DNA from: Alteripontixanthobacter muriae
GTDB lineage: Bacteria; Pseudomonadota; Alphaproteobacteria; Sphingomonadales; Sphingomonadaceae
Length of the DNA stretch: 64,000 nucleotides
Assembly: GCF_013336795.1 (NCBI RefSeq)
Contig: NZ_JAAFZT010000035.1
Location: 236,413-300,412 of the forward strand
Direction: 5' to 3'
In this document: positions 60,635-64,000 of the stretch, piece after piece
Position numbering within the stretch: the stretch's first letter is position 1
Layout: every line of letters begins with the position of its first letter
Position numbers and translations under genes: made by a program
Notes under the pieces: generated by a model
What the model was told of the DNA's origin: nothing
The model's input: the letters and a program-made list of their open reading frames with translations, nothing else
Databases searched by the model: none

Positions 60635-61767
60635 GCGAAGGCGATCTCGTTGCGCGCATCGCAGGCTCAGTCGGAGAAGTGGATCGCACCGCTTGGGATT
60701 CAGTGGCCGGGACAGGCAACCCGTTCATGTCGCACGCATTCCTCACCGCAATGGAAGATTCCGGCAGCGTCGGTCCTCATACCGGCTGGCAACCGGCACC
60801 GATCCTGCTCGAAGATGCGAGGGGGAGGCTGCTTGGCGCCCTGCCGGCCTATGCCAAGGCGCATAGCCAGGGCGAATATGTCTTCGATCATGCCTGGGCC
60901 GATGCCTATCAGCGGGCCGGTGGGCGCTATTATCCCAAGCTGCAGATTGCCGCTCCGTTCACTCCTGCCACCGGCCCGCGCATTCTGGTCGCGGATGACA
61001 AGTTCGCCTTGCCGTTGCTGCGCGCGGCAGAGCAGGTGGTGACACGCAACGGCTTCTCCTCCGCCCATGCGACCTTCATCGAACCCTCCCGCCGTTCGGC
61101 CTTCGCCGACGCAGGCTGGCTGCTGCGCAACGACATCCAGTTTCATTGGGAAAACCGCGGCTACGACAGCTTTGACGATTTTCTTGGCGCCCTTTCGTCG
61201 CGGAAGCGCAAGGATTTGCGCAAGGAACGTGCGGCTGCACAAGCCGGCCTGGCGATCCGCCGTCTTTCAGGGGATGACATACAAGAAGCGGATTGGGATG
61301 CGTTCTGGGTGTTCTACCAGGATACCGGCGCGCGAAAATGGGGCACGCCCTATCTGACGCGTGAAGCTTTCACTTTACTGGGTGAACGCATGGGCGATGC
61401 GCTGATGCTGGTCATGGCCTATCAGGATGGCGAACCAGTCGCGGGTGCGCTGAACTTCATCGGCGGCACGGCGGTTTACGGTCGTTACTGGGGCTGCACG
61501 CAGGATATCCGCTTCCTGCATTTCGAACTGTGTTACTATCAGGCCATCGACGCCGCAATCGAACGCGGCCTGCAGCGTGTAGAGGCTGGCGCTCAGGGCG
61601 GGCACAAGCTGGCGCGCGGATATGAACCCGTGCAGACATGGTCGGCCCACTTCATTGCCGACCCGGGCTTTCGCGCTGCGGTGGACGATTATCTGGCGCA
61701 GGAGCGTGAAGGCGTGGCTGTGGACAGCCTCATGCTCAGTGACAGGACGCCGTTCCGCAAGGGATGA
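60631..61767 (+). CDS. COG3146 GNAT-type acyltransferase (peptidoglycan/aminoacyl-related)
   Basis: A 378-residue protein of the DUF482/COG3146 family. AWDSVAGTGNPFMSHAFLTAME and LLGALPAYAKAHSQGEYVFDHAW mark the N-terminal half; SSRKRKDLRKERAAA, YGRYWGCTQDIRFLHFELCYYQ and GAQGGHKLARGYEPV the GNAT-like C-terminal half. FemABX-like fold; role unknown, perhaps aminoacyl or acyl transfer. The GTG start overlaps the GDPD stop (GTGA). It ends the overlapping run. Confidence 0.88.
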   Translation: MSEGDLVARIAGSVGEVDRTAWDSVAGTGNPFMSHAFLTAMEDSGSVGPHTGWQPAPILLEDARGRLLGALPAYAKAHSQGEYVFDHAWADAYQRAGGRYYPKLQIAAPFTPATGPRILVADDKFALPLLRAAEQVVTRNGFSSAHATFIEPSRRSAFADAGWLLRNDIQFHWENRGYDSFDDFLGALSSRKRKDLRKERAAAQAGLAIRRLSGDDIQEADWDAFWVFYQDTGARKWGTPYLTREAFTLLGERMGDALMLVMAYQDGEPVAGALNFIGGTAVYGRYWGCTQDIRFLHFELCYYQAIDAAIERGLQRVEAGAQGGHKLARGYEPVQTWSAHFIADPGFRAAVDDYLAQEREGVAVDSLMLSDRTPFRKG

Positions 61768-61776
61768 TCGGTCTGT

Positions 61777-62106
61777 TCAGGCCACTTTGCGCAGGTCTGC
61801 GGCAAGCCATTCTCGCGCCCGGCGCTGTGCTTCGGCAATTTCACGAGCCGTCATCTCGTCGGCGACATCTGCCCGGCAGCAGCTTGCCTCCTCATGCCCC
61901 TTCGACGCGGCAAGATTGAACCATTTATGCGCCTCGATCATGTCGCCCGTAAGTCCGTGGCTGCCGGTCGAATAGGCAACGCCCAGATCGAACAGGGCAT
62001 CATTGTCGCCGCGCGAAGCGGCAGCAAGGCAGCGTCCCAGAAACGCTTCAGTACCTGTTCCCGGCGTAGTCAGAATTTTATTTTGTTTCGTACTTACCAG
62101 TCTCAT
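61777..62106 (-). CDS. Sel1-repeat small protein
   Basis: A 109-residue protein with one clear Sel1-like repeat (ALFDLGVAYSTGSHGLTGDMIEAHKWFNLAASKGHEEA) and a second partial one. Sel1/TPR-type repeats mediate protein contacts. No signal peptide, so probably cytoplasmic. The MRLVSTKQNKIL start is basic. It is convergent with the COG3146 gene and divergent from dksA. DxxC residues (SCCRADV) follow the repeat. Confidence 0.8.
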   Translation of the reverse strand: MRLVSTKQNKILTTPGTGTEAFLGRCLAAASRGDNDALFDLGVAYSTGSHGLTGDMIEAHKWFNLAASKGHEEASCCRADVADEMTAREIAEAQRRAREWLAADLRKVA

Positions 62107-62425
62107 CGCATTCCCCCCAGTTTCGCCGGCAAGTTCCCCCCTCCCGGCAATTCCGAATGTCGGCCTTCATGGTAAACAAAAGGTAAACCACTCCAAAAAT
62201 TGTGAATGGCTGAAAAACCTGTCGTTTGGCTGAAAGTCATAGCGCTGCGATTATGTTGCCTTTCCGCTACAAAAAGCGGGGAACACAGCGGAACAGGCCA
62301 CTTGTTTCGGCCGATGCGCGCGCTTATAGGGCCGCCGACAAGGTCGCGCATATCGTCGGAAAAATTCGGGAATGTGGGGCGGCCGCAATCAGGGCCGTCC
62401 GATCGCAGGGAAGAGGATTGGTCGC
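62107..62425. other. 319-bp divergent intergenic region before dksA
   Basis: Holds the promoters of the Sel1-repeat gene (minus) and dksA (plus). A direct repeat GGTAAAC-aaaa-GGTAAAC is found at 62171-62188, and CCGCT/AGCGG forms a small hairpin near 62262-62278. No ORF, tRNA or terminator is evident. Confidence 0.4.
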
Positions 62426-62881
62426 ATGGCATCATCGGCGTTCGAATTGAACGATCTCGAACAGGCGAAACGCGCTGTTCCCGACGAATATTTTCCGCGT
62501 GAGGACGAGCCTTACATGAACGAGCGGCAGATGCGGTTCTTCCGCGCGCTGCTGGAGGAATGGAAGCGCTCCATTCGCGACTCGGCCACGGCGACGTTGC
62601 AGAACCTGCAGGACGGGCCGATCAGGGAAGCCGATGCCAACGACCGTGCCAGCAGCGAAGCCGATTGGGGCCTGGAACTGCGCACGCGTGACCGGCAGCG
62701 CAAACTGACCGCGAAGATCGACGCCGCCCTGCGCCGTATCGACGAAGGCGATTATGGCTATTGCGAACAGACGGGCGACCCCATAGGCATCAAGCGCCTG
62801 CTGGCTCGCCCCGTCGCCACCTTGACGGTCGAGGCGCAGGAAGCGCATGAGCGGCGCGAAAAGATCAGCCGCGACGATTGA
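62426..62881 (+). CDS. dksA: DksA, RNA polymerase-binding transcription factor
   Basis: A 151-residue DksA. The coiled-coil tip has ADANDRASSEADWGLELRTRDRQRKL, with the conserved Asp/Ala residues that enter the RNA polymerase secondary channel. The zinc finger is degenerate: YCEQTGDPIGIKRLLARP keeps only one Cys, and the C-terminal pair of cysteines is replaced by TVEAQ, as in other alphaproteobacterial DksA proteins. It works with ppGpp to control rRNA and amino acid genes. The ATG at 62426 (MASSAFEL) is chosen because it is the conserved start of the family. Confidence 0.93.
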   Translation: MASSAFELNDLEQAKRAVPDEYFPREDEPYMNERQMRFFRALLEEWKRSIRDSATATLQNLQDGPIREADANDRASSEADWGLELRTRDRQRKLTAKIDAALRRIDEGDYGYCEQTGDPIGIKRLLARPVATLTVEAQEAHERREKISRDD

Positions 62882-63034
62882 AGAACTTCCGCCCGGTGCC
62901 CTGAAAACCTTGTAGTGCGCGAAGAACGAACTTAAACTTATCTTAGATATTTAGATCGATAAGGTGCGTTCCGAGCCTGCATCATCGCGCACGGATCTAA
63001 GCGTGGCCAGATTACGAAAGGGTGCCTGAGCGCA

Positions 63035-63415
63035 ATGTCCGCCGTCGACACACGTAATATTCCGCGCGACAGCCTGTTCCTGATGGCCGACATACGTGTG
63101 GAAGGGCAGAGCGAGGCGGAACGCGTGAAGGTACGCAATCTGTCGGCGGGCGGCATGATGGCGGATGGCGCGGTCGGTGTGGTTCGCGGCTCACGCATTT
63201 CGGTCAACCTGAGGGGGATCGGCTGGGTCGATGGCGCGGTGGCCTGGGTTCAGGACCACCGGTTCGGTATCGCCTTCAGCAAGGAAATCGACCCCAAATT
63301 GGCGCGCGCTCCGGTTACCCTAAACAAGGGCTCGTCGACGCCGCGCTATGTGCGCTCCGAAGCGCTGCACCCCGACCCGACCGCAGATCGGCACGGGAGT
63401 TTGCGAAAAATCTGA
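63035..63415 (+). CDS. PilZ-domain protein
   Basis: A 126-residue protein made almost entirely of a PilZ domain, the usual cyclic-di-GMP receptor. VRNLSAGGMMADG contains the N-S-A-G-G core that contacts the ligand, with the Arg in the preceding part (NIPRDSLFLMADIRVEG) weak; VAWVQDHRFGIAFSKEID is the typical C-terminal strand. The RxxxR motif is not clear, so cyclic-di-GMP binding is uncertain. A TTAA-N7-TTAG motif at 62932-62946 resembles a CtrA half-box pair. Confidence 0.85.
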   Translation: MSAVDTRNIPRDSLFLMADIRVEGQSEAERVKVRNLSAGGMMADGAVGVVRGSRISVNLRGIGWVDGAVAWVQDHRFGIAFSKEIDPKLARAPVTLNKGSSTPRYVRSEALHPDPTADRHGSLRKI

Positions 63416-63480
63416 TCCATAGCCTGCGAAGAGCGCATCTTCCGCTGACCATTGGCAGGCAATATGTTAGGCAGTTCGCA

Positions 63481-64000
63481 ATGCTTGCGACCGTGCTGTC
63501 CCTCTTGCCATCATTTCGCCAAAGCGCCTCCAGGTTCGCGGCGATGCTGTGCATGCTGTCCGCTGCGATGCTCCTGTCCGCCTGCGGTCAGGGTAACGAG
63601 GACGGTCCGGTCGAAATCGCTTTCATCGGCAATCCGGCAACGCTGGTGCAAAGCGGCATGCGCCTGTCGCCCGCAGCGCAGCAGATCCGTGCCGCGACCG
63701 CGCAGGGCCTCGTCGCTATCGATGCCAATGGCGAGATCGTGCCAGCTCTGGCGGAACGCTGGATCGTTGCCGATGACGGGCTGAGCTACATCTTCCGTCT
63801 GCGTGATGTCGACTGGCCGGACGGTTCGCGCCTGACTGCGGCATCCGTCCGCAGGTCCCTGATGCGCGACATCGACGCTCTCGAAGGCACGTCCCTCGGC
63901 CTCGACCTTGCCAAGATCGACGAGATCCGCGCGATGACCGGCCGCGTGGTGGAAATACGCCTGAGCAGCCCGATGCCGGGATTTCTGCAGCTGCTTGCAC
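63481..64000 (+). CDS. Peptide-type ABC transporter substrate-binding lipoprotein, 3' partial
   Basis: An open frame runs from 63481 off the right edge. The signal ends MLLSACGQ (lipobox), then VEIAFIGNPATLVQ, QGLVAIDANGEIVPALAERWIVADDGLSYIFRLRDVDWPDG in parts, TAASVRRSLMRDID and VEIRLSSPMPGFLQLL. The pattern GLV...G...PALAERW....DGLSYIFRLR is that of SBP_bac_5 (DppA/OppA) family periplasmic proteins. The start is uncertain (63481, 63493 or 63544); ATG 63481 follows an AGG. Transport genes would lie outside the window. Confidence 0.88.
   Translation, partial: MLATVLSLLPSFRQSASRFAAMLCMLSAAMLLSACGQGNEDGPVEIAFIGNPATLVQSGMRLSPAAQQIRAATAQGLVAIDANGEIVPALAERWIVADDGLSYIFRLRDVDWPDGSRLTAASVRRSLMRDIDALEGTSLGLDLAKIDEIRAMTGRVVEIRLSSPMPGFLQLLA

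Overview
The window reads as one stretch of a high-GC alphaproteobacterial chromosome, most likely Sphingomonadales and probably Erythrobacteraceae. Grounds for this are the TonB-dependent receptors, a serine palmitoyltransferase/acyl carrier protein pair for sphingolipids, a DivK-like regulator next to a DUF3572 gene, a DksA that has lost its zinc cysteines, and relics of an alphaproteobacterial gene transfer agent. The genus is inferred, not proven. No tRNA, rRNA, CRISPR array, insertion sequence or integrase was seen.

Layout. 1-5.8 kb: the 3' end of an AraC-type regulator, then a phosphate-ester module (a frameshifted TonB receptor, a PhoD-type phosphatase and a periplasmic glycerophosphodiester phosphodiesterase). 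5.5-7.5 kb (minus): a DUF2061 membrane protein and a WYL regulator coupled to a SpoT/Mesh1-like HD hydrolase. 7.7-19.9 kb: the most unusual region, two divergent runs of mostly overlapping genes. The minus run has two sugar-nucleotide epimerases, a GT4 glycosyltransferase and three CgeB-like glycosyltransferases. The plus run has a histidine phosphatase, a methyltransferase, a glycosidase-like protein whose TIM barrel looks circularly permuted, inositol-3-phosphate synthase, a zinc alcohol dehydrogenase and a Gfo/Idh/MocA oxidoreductase. Together they look able to make inositol phosphate, modify the cyclitol by oxidation and methylation, and glycosylate it. The product is unknown.

20-27.9 kb: a uracil-DNA glycosylase-like protein, a DUF885 lipoprotein and a TetR/TonB receptor/MFS uptake module with a candidate operator. 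27.9-34.5 kb: pheS-pheT, prfC and two small enzymes. 34.5-36.5 kb: glnK-amtB behind a near-perfect sigma-54 promoter and NtrC site. 36.5-42.3 kb: a GMC oxidoreductase, a sterol desaturase-type hydroxylase, an M20 amidohydrolase broken by one amber codon, and a DUF442/TerC pair. 42.5-50 kb: a glycine-rich double cold-shock protein, argD-argF-hslO, queC, an MFS transporter and sodC. 50-53 kb: an OmpA protein with a polyproline linker and a deletion scar of a GTA cluster (small terminase, truncated large terminase, DUF2793). 53-57.9 kb: a YqaA protein, a stress group (OsmC, two DUF2382 proteins, a membrane-anchored protein) and the sphingolipid pair. 57.9-64 kb: a DivK-like regulator, a tightly overlapping five-gene run (DUF3572, HAD, RidA, GDPD, COG3146), a Sel1 protein, dksA, a PilZ protein and the start of a peptide-type ABC binding protein.

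Many adjacent genes overlap by 4 bp (ATGA or GTGA). This supports the start choices and suggests translational coupling. Functions rest on motif recognition by eye; no database search was possible.
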